This document shows positions 52,201-60,538 of a stretch of DNA of 64,000 nucleotides, piece after piece. The stretch covers positions 5,394,001 to 5,458,000 of the forward strand of contig NZ_CP036274.1 of the NCBI RefSeq assembly GCF_007747655.1, in the 5' to 3' direction. The DNA comes from Anatilimnocola aggregata (lineage in GTDB: Bacteria > Planctomycetota > Planctomycetia > Pirellulales > Pirellulaceae). Below the pieces are notes generated by a model. The model made no database searches, had not been told where the DNA came from, and worked only from the letters and a program-made list of their open reading frames with translations. Each line of letters starts with the position of its first letter. The stretch's first letter is position 1. Made by a program: the position numbers and the translations under genes.

Positions 52201-54318
52201 ATTGAAGATGAAAAAGAGAAAGCTCTGCGGCTGGCACGGCTCGCAGCAGGTGGCGGTCCTCAACTGGCGATTTCTGGTCCGGTAATTGCCGAAGTGACAC
52301 AGTCTCCGATGGGGGCAGGCAGTGATGGTGGCACACCGAACGCGCAGCCTCAAGTGACAGCCGTGGCCATGTCATCGGGTCGCCAAAATCTCACTGGCGG
52401 TGCTCCTGCAGGCGGTGCCGCGATTGCAGCTGGCGAACCAGGTGAATCCTCGCGCGGGGGTGCCGAACAAATCGGCAGCGTCACCGTGAGCCGGGCTGAG
52501 GCATCGGACGGCGCGCCAGGCGAACCAGCACTTGGCGGCGGAACAGGTTCTCCCTCGCGCGCGGCCAAGGGGATTACGCTCGCCGCCAACACCCAAGCCG
52601 AAACGATCGAACTCGCTGGGTCAGCGCAATCGGGCGGAGCACCGCAAGGTCAGATGATCGAAGCCCAAGGGACCGAAACCTCACGACTCGCCGGCGGAGC
52701 AGCGGGCCCGGTCAGCGATGGCCCGACCGGTGCAATCGCTGGCGCGCAATTGGTTGATGCTTCGTCCGCGGGAACTCCCGGTGAAGCTTCGGGCAAACGC
52801 AATTCCTCCGCTGCAACCGGCGATGGTCCGCAAGTCGGAGGCGAAACGAATACTGGAGCCCCGGGGCGACGTGCCTCGACCACCGAGATTGCAGGGGGTG
52901 CTTCGACGGTTGCGGAGATTCCGCAGATGGGCCCGACTTCGGCACTCGCTCAAGCAGAACTCGATCACGGGATGGGCCCCATGGGCGCTGCTCCCATGAC
53001 ACGCCAGGATGCGGGTGAATCCGTGGCTGTGAACATCGAAGCGCCAAGTGGTCCCGGCGGCTTAGGTGCCGAACATGCTCCACGCGTGGGTCTCAACACT
53101 CGCCAGGCGCGAGAAGACAGCGTCGAGCTGCAAGTGCAGACGGCCCGTTTCCTAAGGCAAAAAGCCGGCGGTTTGCCCTCCGTCAGTACGTCGGTAGTGA
53201 TGGCGACAGATCCCTTTGCTAAGCGAGCAACACGCGATAAGGGAGATGAGAAAGCCGGTGGCAAGGGCTCGCCGCCGCCACAAACGGAACAAGCAATCGA
53301 AATGGGGCTGCAATTCCTCGCCCGCTATCAACAAAACGATGGCCGCTGGAGCCTGCAAGGTTTTGGAGAGGACACACAACTCCAGTCCGATACGGCCGCC
53401 ACCGCGCTGGCCCTCTTGTCGTTTCAGGGGGCCGGATTTAATCACCGTGAGCATCAGTACAAAGACGTCGTGCGCTCGGGAATCGATCATCTCCTCGCTC
53501 ATCAAAAAGAGAACGGCGATCTGTTCGTCGCGCTCGACGACAACAGCAATCGCAGTGTGTGGCTGTACAGTCACGCGCTAGCCACAATCGCCGTCTGCGA
53601 AGCTTACGGCATGACGCAAGATCCGGAACTCCGCATTCCTGCACAAAAGGCCATCGACTTCATTGTCGCCGCTCAGCACAAAGAGCGCGGCGGGTGGCGG
53701 TACGCGCCGGGCGTCAGTTCCGATACCTCCGTCAGCGGTTGGATGATGATGGCGCTCAAGAGTGGTGAGCTTGCCAACCTCACGGTTCCCAAAGAAACGT
53801 ATGTCAAGATAGATGCCTGGCTGAATGCTGCCCAGAAGTCGAAGAGCGAAGCATCGGAGTTCCGCTACAACCCCTATGCTGAAGACACTCCCGAGCAACG
53901 GCATGGCCTCGCTGCCAGCAAGACGATGACCTCAGTAGGGTTGCTGATGCGGCTTTATTCCGGCTCGAAGCGAGATCAGACCGTGATGCTGCAGGGTGCT
54001 GACTACTTGCGAAAGAATCTGCCAGCCATTGGCGACCCGCGCAATCCCCAGCGAGATACCTACTACTGGTATTACGGCACGCAAGTGATGTATCACATGG
54101 GCGGCGAACACTGGAAGGCTTGGAACGGCAAACTACATCCGCTGCTGGTGGGTTCGCAAATTAAACAGGGACCGTTGGCGGGAAGTTGGCAACCGCGTGG
54201 TCCGGTGCCGGACCGCTGGTCAGCACATGCCGGTCGCTTGTACGTGACGACGATGAATCTCCTGTCGCTCGAAGTCTACTACCGCCACTTGCCGATCTAC
54301 GAAGATACGGCGAAGTAG
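49273..54318 (+). CDS. Giant TonB/TolA-like protein with C-terminal squalene-cyclase-like toroid
   Basis: The protein has 1681 residues in one unbroken frame, with AGGAG 6 nt before the ATG. Three helices lie at about 27-46, 57-78 and 88-106; the third has C-x3-H (Cys94, His98), close to the S-x3-H of TonB and TolA. A TonB-like Pro/Glu/Lys-rich linker follows (ETKTPEPKNEPEEV, PQPQPIPVPEVQP). Residues 200-1330 are low-complexity: first Thr/Pro/Gln/Ala, then Gly/Ala/Ser. Residues about 1335-1675 form an alpha/alpha toroid of the prenyltransferase/squalene oxidase repeat type, with QW motifs QQNDGRW and QHKERGGW. I see no catalytic DXDD, so a binding role is likelier than catalysis. It is the last gene of the Exb-like run. 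Confidence 0.85.
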   Translation: MAKIRRVVRKPQGEHHGDIFEEQLWPTYIALVVLAAFSMGVSAAYLKFNDPRILHNAVTWLILIPLGTGTFMLAFYLLDNRTLRRSMQFSAVVCAIIHLALIVQMYETGLFTVEIVRNPEAKPVERRAPKPIPEYRPQQMMSAEDRPQQDFEKPIETKTPEPKNEPEEVVRQETPKDVAPPQPQPIPVPEVQPTTEPNIIKKPQPNEAAPKPAETTAKLSRQVKPVETKISQLIETPKIPQAIAKPTEATASAAAVQRQNTAANAAPREVKEPTTQTESTTANVARRTEQKAPTTETTAQPTLQRQVARPTETPKSQVAAVQTPAATKETTPQELKPANTASTKTTNSSPSLVRNQTEPLPEVSSQPTPQPQRRQQESPQQPTVAQTQTPVPNRQPRTTERPDVKTQASVVTPSSTAGQTSPTEAKLTPQTNSVQRATAQVTATRPTELPSTIPNSSRTDQVASQITRTTGQMAPTATANPTQAPSLTRSTNNSPSVPSATKVETTAAAATQVATSGELSPASTATQRTAVAAAQQAPATGNPRPTTVAANTTTASPTATNARRSTDSNNPSDAPSVTPGTTQVASTRATQPVRSNTVTTVADVPANAGPQTSSSAALGPSSATVSRQTAANSPSATRTQPTANTNVASPTAQVSHGGAARAQNSTTPTIDPTATPGRAPSRAVASATQATSPTAVDSPAQSVAAQGAGDPSAQPARMALSRSLGGVAGVGKSPNMDRSTPGGSGPALVASSAARRAEATQSGPTGDALAPSAPAQIARARAGAQAPTASLKAEAVEHATSPGANEVAAVNASSSAALSRADSDARHAEVTGAKGAGEVDLGPTQIVAEAGAGRAAGGGQAELNFETNAPQIARKTETGGSPLMSLASAKVDESVAAPMGTSGGQPAASDPGPAAVSASRTLAGGQSPASGGPSKASETGPSAEVNSATMLAESAVSRADNAEGASGGAAAGGQPDIEDEKEKALRLARLAAGGGPQLAISGPVIAEVTQSPMGAGSDGGTPNAQPQVTAVAMSSGRQNLTGGAPAGGAAIAAGEPGESSRGGAEQIGSVTVSRAEASDGAPGEPALGGGTGSPSRAAKGITLAANTQAETIELAGSAQSGGAPQGQMIEAQGTETSRLAGGAAGPVSDGPTGAIAGAQLVDASSAGTPGEASGKRNSSAATGDGPQVGGETNTGAPGRRASTTEIAGGASTVAEIPQMGPTSALAQAELDHGMGPMGAAPMTRQDAGESVAVNIEAPSGPGGLGAEHAPRVGLNTRQAREDSVELQVQTARFLRQKAGGLPSVSTSVVMATDPFAKRATRDKGDEKAGGKGSPPPQTEQAIEMGLQFLARYQQNDGRWSLQGFGEDTQLQSDTAATALALLSFQGAGFNHREHQYKDVVRSGIDHLLAHQKENGDLFVALDDNSNRSVWLYSHALATIAVCEAYGMTQDPELRIPAQKAIDFIVAAQHKERGGWRYAPGVSSDTSVSGWMMMALKSGELANLTVPKETYVKIDAWLNAAQKSKSEASEFRYNPYAEDTPEQRHGLAASKTMTSVGLLMRLYSGSKRDQTVMLQGADYLRKNLPAIGDPRNPQRDTYYWYYGTQVMYHMGGEHWKAWNGKLHPLLVGSQIKQGPLAGSWQPRGPVPDRWSAHAGRLYVTTMNLLSLEVYYRHLPIYEDTAK

Positions 54319-54463
54319 GCTCGGCATGATTCTGATCGCGGCCAGCGACGGATGAATGGGATGGACAAAATGGCGCGAACTTCTCTAAGCCCCAGCCATA
54401 CCGGGGGTCGTTGACGTCCTCTCGTCGCTTTCGTCACTGATTTTGGTTGACCGGAAGCCTCTT

Positions 54464-54499
54464 CGCGGCGAAGCTGTTGCCAGCCATATTTTCGCCGCG
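54464..54499 (+). promoter_or_regulatory. Inverted repeat overlapping the MFS gene ribosome-binding site
   Basis: CGCGGCGAA at 54464-54472 pairs perfectly with TTCGCCGCG at 54491-54499 across 18 nt. The right arm runs into the probable Shine-Dalgarno CGGAG (54498-54502), 7 nt before the ATG at 54510. Such a hairpin could limit translation initiation. Confidence 0.45.
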
Positions 54500-54509
54500 G
54501 AGTTTTTGC

Positions 54510-55925
54510 ATGTCTCGCTCGGTCGACCAAGCGTACGCCTCGCCGCAAGTCCACGATGCTGAGGTTCGGTTGTTGCAACCCGGCGGTTCACCGACCCGGG
54601 TCCGCTATTACATCATCGCCCTGTCGATGTGCATGTCGCTGATCCTATACCTCGATCGGTTTGCGCTAGCCCCAATTACTTCGACCTTGCTAGTTGACCT
54701 CGATCTGACGAAGGAAGAGTTCGGCCGTCGCAGCATGTGGTTCTTTTGGCTGTATGCCATTTTTCAGGTTCCAGCTGGGGCCCTGGCCGATCGCTTTGGC
54801 GCGCGGAAGATGCTGGCCATTTATGTGGTCGCCTGGTCGCTTGCCACAATGGCTCTTGGTTTTGTGCAGGGACTTGTTGGGCTAATTGGACTCAACGCCG
54901 TGATGGGCGCGGCACAAGCCGGGGCATATCCAGCGGCAGGCAGCTTTCTCAAACGTTGGGCAAATCCCACCGCGCGGGCCAAAGCAAACAGCCTGGTAGC
55001 AGCAGGTGGCCGAATCGGAGCTCTCGTTGCTTTCGCGATTACTGCCTGGTTGGCTGTAAAATTGAAGGGCACCTTCGGCGTCGAGCAAGGTTGGCGGTTG
55101 ACGCTGGCAGTCTATGGGATATTGGGAATCGTTTGGGCAACTGCATTCTGGCTCTTCTTTCGCGATCATCCCAGCGAGCATCCTGGCTGCAATCAAGCTG
55201 AAATTGACCTGATTGGTCGCGAGCCTCCGGCACCGGTAAGAGCCCCATTTCCGGTGGCAGGTCTCCTGCTCAGCAGCAATGTTTGGCTACTAAGTCTTTC
55301 GGGCTTCCTGGTCAACGTGGGGTGGATCTTTCTGACCACGTGGCAAACGGTTTACATCATGGAGAAGTTCTCGCCCCAACTACGCGAGATGTTTCCGAAT
55401 CTTGCGGAGGGAGCGAATCTCCAGGATATGAAGCAAGTGATTGCCGGACGACTCACGGCGTTTGTGTTGTTCGCGGGAATGACGGGAGGTATTGTCGGCG
55501 GAATTGCGGCCGACATCTTTCGTCGTAAGCTGGGGCCGATTTGGGGTCGGCGCGTGCCGGGCATCATTGCCGGGTCGGTGGCAGGTACCGCTTATTTGTC
55601 GTTTCAGTTTGTCAACGATATCTGGATCTTCGTCGCGCTGATGCTGGTCGTTTCGTTCACAGTCGACTTCGGCCTGGGCTCGCTGTGGGCTACTTATCAA
55701 GACATTGGCGGGCGGCACGTGGGCAGCGTGCTTGGGTTTGCCAATATGTGGGGAAATTTTGGCGCGGGGCTCTGCGGTTGGTATTACGGTTGGCTGGCCG
55801 ACAACAAAAACTGGCCGCTGGTGTTTACGATCTCGGCCATCGCACTGTTTGTCATGTCGGCCAGTTGGTTTTTGGTGGATCCGACCAAGACATTGCAAAA
55901 AGAGGTTGAACCCGACCTTCAATGA
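54510..55925 (+). CDS. Major facilitator superfamily transporter
   Basis: The protein has about 471 residues and roughly 12 transmembrane helices. The ATG at 54510 is preferred over the upstream in-frame start at 54447. The N-terminal motif LILYLDRFALAPITSTLL and the loop 2-3 motif GALADRFGARKML are typical of the anion:cation symporter (ACS) group, which moves organic anions and sugar acids such as hexuronates. A long loop in the middle (REMFPNLAEGANLQDMKQVI) separates the halves. It lies 191 bp after the giant toroid gene; with that gap it probably has its own control. Substrate is inferred by family only. Confidence 0.88.
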   Translation: MSRSVDQAYASPQVHDAEVRLLQPGGSPTRVRYYIIALSMCMSLILYLDRFALAPITSTLLVDLDLTKEEFGRRSMWFFWLYAIFQVPAGALADRFGARKMLAIYVVAWSLATMALGFVQGLVGLIGLNAVMGAAQAGAYPAAGSFLKRWANPTARAKANSLVAAGGRIGALVAFAITAWLAVKLKGTFGVEQGWRLTLAVYGILGIVWATAFWLFFRDHPSEHPGCNQAEIDLIGREPPAPVRAPFPVAGLLLSSNVWLLSLSGFLVNVGWIFLTTWQTVYIMEKFSPQLREMFPNLAEGANLQDMKQVIAGRLTAFVLFAGMTGGIVGGIAADIFRRKLGPIWGRRVPGIIAGSVAGTAYLSFQFVNDIWIFVALMLVVSFTVDFGLGSLWATYQDIGGRHVGSVLGFANMWGNFGAGLCGWYYGWLADNKNWPLVFTISAIALFVMSASWFLVDPTKTLQKEVEPDLQ

Positions 55926-56034
55926 GCGTCGCTCGCTGCGAGACTGGCAGCTAGAATAGAACCAGGCAATAAAACGGCCGCTGTCCGACGCATAGATGGG
56001 CAGTGCCCCGCGCGTTCATCCCGGTTCGATTTCC

Positions 56035-57729
56035 ATGACAGGTCTTCGCGTGCTCAATCGTTTTGTACTAACTCTCGTTTACTCGGCGCTCTTGGCAGTG
56101 ATGGCCAGCCCGTCGCTACAGACCTTGGCTGCCAAGCCTGAAGAGCCGTCCGCAAAACCGGCCACCGTTCCTGCTCCCGCCGCGCTTGAAGCAGAACCGG
56201 CCGTACCCGAAACTGCTCCGGCAAACCCCACTCCCGAAAAACCGCCTGAGAAGTCACTAACTCCCCGACCCGGTGGCGAACTCCCTTGGCTGAAACGCCC
56301 CAAAAGCAGCGATCCCTTGCCGGTCATTCGCCCACCTTCCAGCGTGCGCGAGATCCTGGATAAGTACGAAATTTCCGAGAGCCAGCTGGATGGTTTCTTT
56401 AACGGCCAACCCGTTTCCACCGACGAGCAGGACATGCTCGTACGGATCCTGTATCGCCTGCCGCGGATCGGCCTCGACAGCCTGCAAAAATGGCGGCGGT
56501 CTGATCTTCCGCTCGATCAACTCGTAATCAACACCAAGCAAAACCGCTTGGAGGTCATTCCCCTGGAGGGTCGCCTGGTCGGGCTCGAACAACAGGAAGT
56601 CAGCCCCGAACTGGGCCGGCGTCTAGAGATCAAGCACTTTTACCTGGCGCGTGTCGACCTGACAGGTCAAGGTTCTGGCTATGAGGCTCTCGTGGCACTG
56701 CGCCGCGTGCCGAAAGTATGGGAGGAATTGCCGGTCCTCAATGAGCCAGTGAGCTTCGACGGCATCTTCTTGAAAGTGGCTGATCCAACTGGCGACAAGC
56801 CCCAACTACTTTTCCTCTCGCGCCGCTTGCGCTGGCAACCCGATCAGGCTATGCCTGAGCATTTCATTGGCCCCGATCAGTTACGGCTCGCGAGTTTGGG
56901 CTTCGACCTCAGTTTGCTGGAAGATTTACGCACCACAAACCGGCGCGACATCGGTGACCTCGACCGCGAGCCACTCTATCAACTGCTGGACCTGGTTGGC
57001 CGTACAAAACAGGACCAGCTTATTCCCGCACCGCCGCGTGTTGTGGATGTCGTCCCGTTGCTCCAAGAACCCGAAAAACATCACGGCGAGATCATGACCG
57101 TCACGGGCTTTGCACGGCGAATCACCAAGGTCGTTGTCGACGATATCGACATTCGCAATCGCTTCCAGATCGATCATTACTACGAGATCGATATGCAGGT
57201 GAATTTAGGGGAGCAAAGCATTCGGTTCGGCAACGATCCGACGGGCGAAAAGAATCCAGTGTTTTACAACGACTATCCGGTCACTCTCTTGGTTCGCGAA
57301 TTGCCCCCCAACTTAAAACCGATGGACAACATGCGCGAGTTGATTTCGATCAGTGGCATCTTCATGAAGACCTGGTCGTATCGTTCGACCTACATGGCTA
57401 GGTTCGATAACAAGCTGCAACTCGCGCCGCTCTTTGTCGGCAGAATTCCGCATCGCGTCGTGATCGAGCGCGTGCACAATTGGGTGTCTGATCTGCTCGT
57501 GGGGTTTGCCATCTGCACTGCGGCCTTCATCATTGGGGCCGTCTTCTGGTGGTTTCGATCGAGCAATCAATCGATGCAACAGACCCTTAAAGAACTGTCG
57601 GACCGCGGCGAGCAGCCCAGCTTTGAGGGGCTGGAGAACGCGCCGACCGGACCAGACTTCTCCGCACTTCATCAGGCAGATGTCCCGCTTCAGCAACCGC
57701 AGAATCCCACGGCACCGCCGCGAGAGTAG
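56035..57729 (+). CDS. Exported membrane-anchored protein of unknown function
   Basis: The protein has about 564 residues from the ATG at 56035, with a signal peptide (VLTLVYSALLAVMASPSLQTLA). An Ala/Pro/Glu-rich linker covers about 30-95. The main body (100-480) is a mixed alpha/beta sequence without a family I recognise (VREILDKYEISESQLDGFFN, LDLVGRTKQDQLIPAPPRVV, VVPLLQEPEKHHGEIMTVTG). The VTGFARR and ISISGIFMK stretches look like two OB-fold-like strands. A transmembrane helix follows near 495-515 (LLVGFAICTAAFIIGAVFWW) with a short hydrophilic tail. It is between the MFS gene and two toroid genes and might belong to the envelope system, but this is only context. Confidence 0.7.
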   Translation: MTGLRVLNRFVLTLVYSALLAVMASPSLQTLAAKPEEPSAKPATVPAPAALEAEPAVPETAPANPTPEKPPEKSLTPRPGGELPWLKRPKSSDPLPVIRPPSSVREILDKYEISESQLDGFFNGQPVSTDEQDMLVRILYRLPRIGLDSLQKWRRSDLPLDQLVINTKQNRLEVIPLEGRLVGLEQQEVSPELGRRLEIKHFYLARVDLTGQGSGYEALVALRRVPKVWEELPVLNEPVSFDGIFLKVADPTGDKPQLLFLSRRLRWQPDQAMPEHFIGPDQLRLASLGFDLSLLEDLRTTNRRDIGDLDREPLYQLLDLVGRTKQDQLIPAPPRVVDVVPLLQEPEKHHGEIMTVTGFARRITKVVVDDIDIRNRFQIDHYYEIDMQVNLGEQSIRFGNDPTGEKNPVFYNDYPVTLLVRELPPNLKPMDNMRELISISGIFMKTWSYRSTYMARFDNKLQLAPLFVGRIPHRVVIERVHNWVSDLLVGFAICTAAFIIGAVFWWFRSSNQSMQQTLKELSDRGEQPSFEGLENAPTGPDFSALHQADVPLQQPQNPTAPPRE

Positions 57730-57746
57730 CTGTGTTAACTTGCCCG

Positions 57747-58868
57747 CTAACGCCCCAGTTCGCAGAGCGTGCCGATCGCGAGTGACGTAGCAATGAGCGG
57801 GTCGTTCTCGCGCATGCGGTCGGACTCATTCTGCCAGCGGCCATCGCTCTTCTGTTCGGCAAGCAAGATGCGCTGGATCTCTTTGCTGCGCGAAATCCGT
57901 TCGCTGGGGGGCAGCAGTGGAAGCACTCGCGCGAGTGAATGGTAGTAGTAAAAGCGCAGGCCGCGCCGCCAATCAGCTTCAGCCGGTTGCTCCTCAAAGC
58001 CGGGAACCACTTCCAGCGCCGGTCGCTTGCTGAGCCAGGTGATCACCCGCTTGATCGGCTCGTCGTCGCTCTTCATTCCCGTGGCAAGCAAACCACGAAT
58101 GCCATCGCAGGTCGCGGTGCCGTACGATCTCGGCTTGGTGCGGCCTTCGTCGCTGAATTCGGCTTTATTATTGAGTGACATCGGCTCGGGTGTGAAGCAA
58201 AAGCCGCCATCGGCTTGTTGACAGCGGAGCAACCAGCCGCGCGCGGCCAGACGCGCCTTATCTGCCGCCGCCGAACGATCGGCGGCAAGTGCTTCAAGGA
58301 CGTGAGCCACGATCGACACATTAGTGCCGGTCGTGATCCCTTCCGAGTCCCCCGCCCCGAGAAAATCCCAGCCTCCGTAGCTGGCATGGTCAACGGCAAA
58401 CCCGCGCGGCTCGAGCAATTGCGCTTGCAACAGATAATCGCGCGCAAGAGCCTCGCGCGTGGCTTCCTGGTCGCGCTTGAGCCGGGCTTTCGTCGTTAGC
58501 CACAACGCGGCACCGTAAGTGGGAAAATCGAGCGAGCCATCGGCTGCTGCGACCGTTTGCTTTTTGGCAAAGCCTGCCTGCAAGAATTGAAAGCCATTGT
58601 CGATTGCGTCAGCGTGAGACTTACGCAAACCGTCTGGCAACTGGCTGAGCGTATCGAGTGCCAGCGTTGTGACTGCCGATCCACCCTTCAACTGTCCATA
58701 CGTCTGGGAGTGCCAGCCACCATCCTTGCCTTGCTGCGAAGTCAAATAGGCCGCGCCTCGTTCGATAGACTTGGAAATGTCGTCGTCAGCAGCATTTACC
58801 GTTTGCACTAAGAAGCTGAAGAGCGAAAGCGCTAACAGGCCCAACATGGTTCTAAAGTGCTTTTTCAT
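57747..58868 (-). CDS. Exported alpha/alpha-toroid protein (prenyltransferase/squalene oxidase repeats)
   Basis: The protein has 373 residues with a signal peptide (MLGLLALSLFSFLVQTVNA). QW-type repeats of terpene cyclases recur: LTSQQGKDGGWHSQTYG, CQQADGGFCFTPEP and EQKSDGRWQNESD. Each is followed by a hydrophobic helix (GGSAVTTLALDTLSQLP). The length fits a single toroid, as in the C-terminal part of the giant protein at 49273-54318. True squalene-hopene cyclases have two barrels and a DXDD acid, neither seen here. It is probably a periplasmic binding domain or a protein-lipid modifying enzyme. It lies 53 bp downstream of another toroid gene. Confidence 0.83.
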   Translation of the reverse strand: MKKHFRTMLGLLALSLFSFLVQTVNAADDDISKSIERGAAYLTSQQGKDGGWHSQTYGQLKGGSAVTTLALDTLSQLPDGLRKSHADAIDNGFQFLQAGFAKKQTVAAADGSLDFPTYGAALWLTTKARLKRDQEATREALARDYLLQAQLLEPRGFAVDHASYGGWDFLGAGDSEGITTGTNVSIVAHVLEALAADRSAAADKARLAARGWLLRCQQADGGFCFTPEPMSLNNKAEFSDEGRTKPRSYGTATCDGIRGLLATGMKSDDEPIKRVITWLSKRPALEVVPGFEEQPAEADWRRGLRFYYYHSLARVLPLLPPSERISRSKEIQRILLAEQKSDGRWQNESDRMRENDPLIATSLAIGTLCELGR

Positions 58869-58921
58869 TCAACCCGCTGAAAACATGGCAGTACTGGAAA
58901 GGCCTGGTCATCCGCACCTTC

Positions 58922-59998
58922 TTAAGCCTGTGAAATTGGCAGGTAACGATTCGGCGCGGTGAGCACCAGAATCGCAGCGGCAGTGCAGAACGTGCGGCTG
59001 GTGATGCAATGGTGTCCGGTCCAACTGCCATCGGCATTTTGCACGCTGATGATTTTGTCCCGCACGGTTGGGTACCAGGTGGCCCAATCGTTGCCCCCCT
59101 TTTGCAACATCGTCTCGGTAATGAGGTGAAAGGCAAGATACTCTTCACCACCAGCCTGAGAAAACGCCGTGTTGTCTTTGGTCACCAGGCCGGCCACGTC
59201 TTGAAAGGCCTTCTTGGCAACCGGTTCGTTTTCCATCCCCAGTGCGTACAGCACGCGAATGCCGGTGGCATTCTTATACAGCGTGTGCATCCAACTCCCT
59301 TGGTTCTGATTGAGCGACGTGCTCATCTGCTGCACCAGGTGCTTGGCCGTAATATCCGGGGAACTACCCACTTTCATACCGGCATAGTGCGAAGCCCGCA
59401 GCGCGACCCAGCCCATCACGGTGCCCAGGGTCGGAGCCCACGATTGATTGCCCCAATGGCCATCGGGAGTTTGCGTGCCGACGATCGCGGCGATGATCTT
59501 CTTCAGACCGTCGCGCACGGGTTCGGTGTCCCAACCTTCGCCAATGACTTCGGCCAGAAACAGGGCCGCAAAAAACGAATGTGCGTGGCGACCGATCTTG
59601 TTCTGCAACTGCGTTCCCGTTTGCGAAGTGATGTCGTCGTTCGGCATCACTTCAGTAGCGCGCAGAATGTACGACACAATCCGCTGAACTTCGCGACTAC
59701 GATTTCCTTCGACGGGCGTATTCCCCTGCGCCATCAAGGCGAGGCCCACCATCGCCGAGCATCCGATATCTTGAGGCTGACCAACGTCGACGCCGCAACC
59801 GCCGTCGCGGTGCATGGTCTTCATCAGGAACTCTTCGCCTTTGCGAACTGCCCGCTCACTTTGCGGCGTGAACTCGTTGAACGACTTTCCTTCAGCGGGT
59901 TCAACGGGCTTCGTTGCGGCGGGCTCTTGTCCCCAAAGCAGACCGGGGAGTGCCAGTGCCGAAGCGCTGGCCAACAGAGTGCGGCGAGAAACAACCAT
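58922..59998 (-). CDS. Tat-exported alpha/alpha-toroid protein
   Basis: The protein has about 358 residues. The ATG at 59998 follows AAGGAAGGA by about 8 nt and gives a twin-arginine leader (SRRTLLASASALALPGLLWG); the upstream GTG at 60139 is less likely. Toroid repeats follow: TMHRDGGCGVDVGQPQDIGC, GTQTPDGHWGNQSW and VQNADGSWTGHH. Conserved Cys and His residues (CGVDVG, HHCITSRTFCTAAA) resemble the zinc ligands of protein prenyltransferase beta subunits, but cannot be assigned with certainty. Tat export suggests the protein folds with a cofactor or metal. A near-consensus promoter lies about 470 bp upstream. Confidence 0.82.
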   Translation of the reverse strand: MVVSRRTLLASASALALPGLLWGQEPAATKPVEPAEGKSFNEFTPQSERAVRKGEEFLMKTMHRDGGCGVDVGQPQDIGCSAMVGLALMAQGNTPVEGNRSREVQRIVSYILRATEVMPNDDITSQTGTQLQNKIGRHAHSFFAALFLAEVIGEGWDTEPVRDGLKKIIAAIVGTQTPDGHWGNQSWAPTLGTVMGWVALRASHYAGMKVGSSPDITAKHLVQQMSTSLNQNQGSWMHTLYKNATGIRVLYALGMENEPVAKKAFQDVAGLVTKDNTAFSQAGGEEYLAFHLITETMLQKGGNDWATWYPTVRDKIISVQNADGSWTGHHCITSRTFCTAAAILVLTAPNRYLPISQA

Positions 59999-60538
59999 CG
60001 CGACATTCCTTCCTTTAACTGGAATTTGCGCAGAACCAGCTTGAGACGTCTGGCGTCGTTTCTCCAGCCTGCCACCATTATCAGCGGTATTCGAGGCAAG
60101 GTCAACGGAAAGACGACTTGGGATCGCAGTTGAACTCACTTTGCCTCTTCACCGTTGACGCTCGAACCGATAGCTCGCAGTTCGCTCGGCGTCGCACTCT
60201 CTCTGTGGCCTCGCAGTTCCCTGAGGTTTATCAACACCCCCCTTTTGCGAGCATCGTCGTTAAGCCGTTCCGCAGCAATGGATTCCGTCCAATTGTGCGA
60301 CTCTCAAAACATCCTATTTGTTGATTAACTCCATCGATGAACCTCCGTGACGCATCTCGCCACGCTCGGTTCATTCTTTGAATTGCCAAGAAACAGTTCT
60401 TTTTGACGGCGCGAACTGTCCCCGCCGCGCAGACCCCGCTCCTTCCACCAGGTTGCCAATGCAGCAACCCGCATTATCGACAAGTCGTGAGCAATTGTCA
60501 AGTAACTGCTGTTTATATTTTGGGGTCGCGCCGGCCGA
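59999..60538. other. 540-bp intergenic region with long leader of the toroid operon
   Basis: It lies between two minus-strand genes. Apart from the promoter at 60473-60501 and the AAGGAAGGA ribosome-binding site near 60010, I see no gene, repeat or terminator. Small open frames here do not look coding. Confidence 0.5.
60473..60501 (-). promoter_or_regulatory. Near-consensus sigma-70 promoter, minus strand
   Basis: On the minus strand TTGACA (60496-60501), a 17-bp spacer and GATAAT (60473-60478) match 11 of 12 consensus bases at ideal spacing. It points toward the toroid genes at 59998 and 58868. Confidence 0.7.

Noticed and set aside
50000-53250. Possible frameshift or assembly artefact in the giant low-complexity protein
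   Set aside because: One frame stays open for 1681 codons, with a sensible membrane start and a folded end domain, so the low complexity is real coding sequence.
57747-59998. Squalene-hopene cyclase genes for hopanoid synthesis
   Set aside because: Each protein is only one barrel long, carries an export signal and lacks a visible DXDD motif.
59009-60133. Plus-strand open frame of 374 codons
   Set aside because: It is antisense to the Tat toroid gene, has no recognisable domain or leader, and reflects GC-rich codon shadowing.
60231-60467. Open frame of 78 codons just after the strong minus-strand promoter
   Set aside because: It needs a TTG start, lacks a ribosome-binding site and has no coding-like composition, though a leader peptide cannot be excluded.
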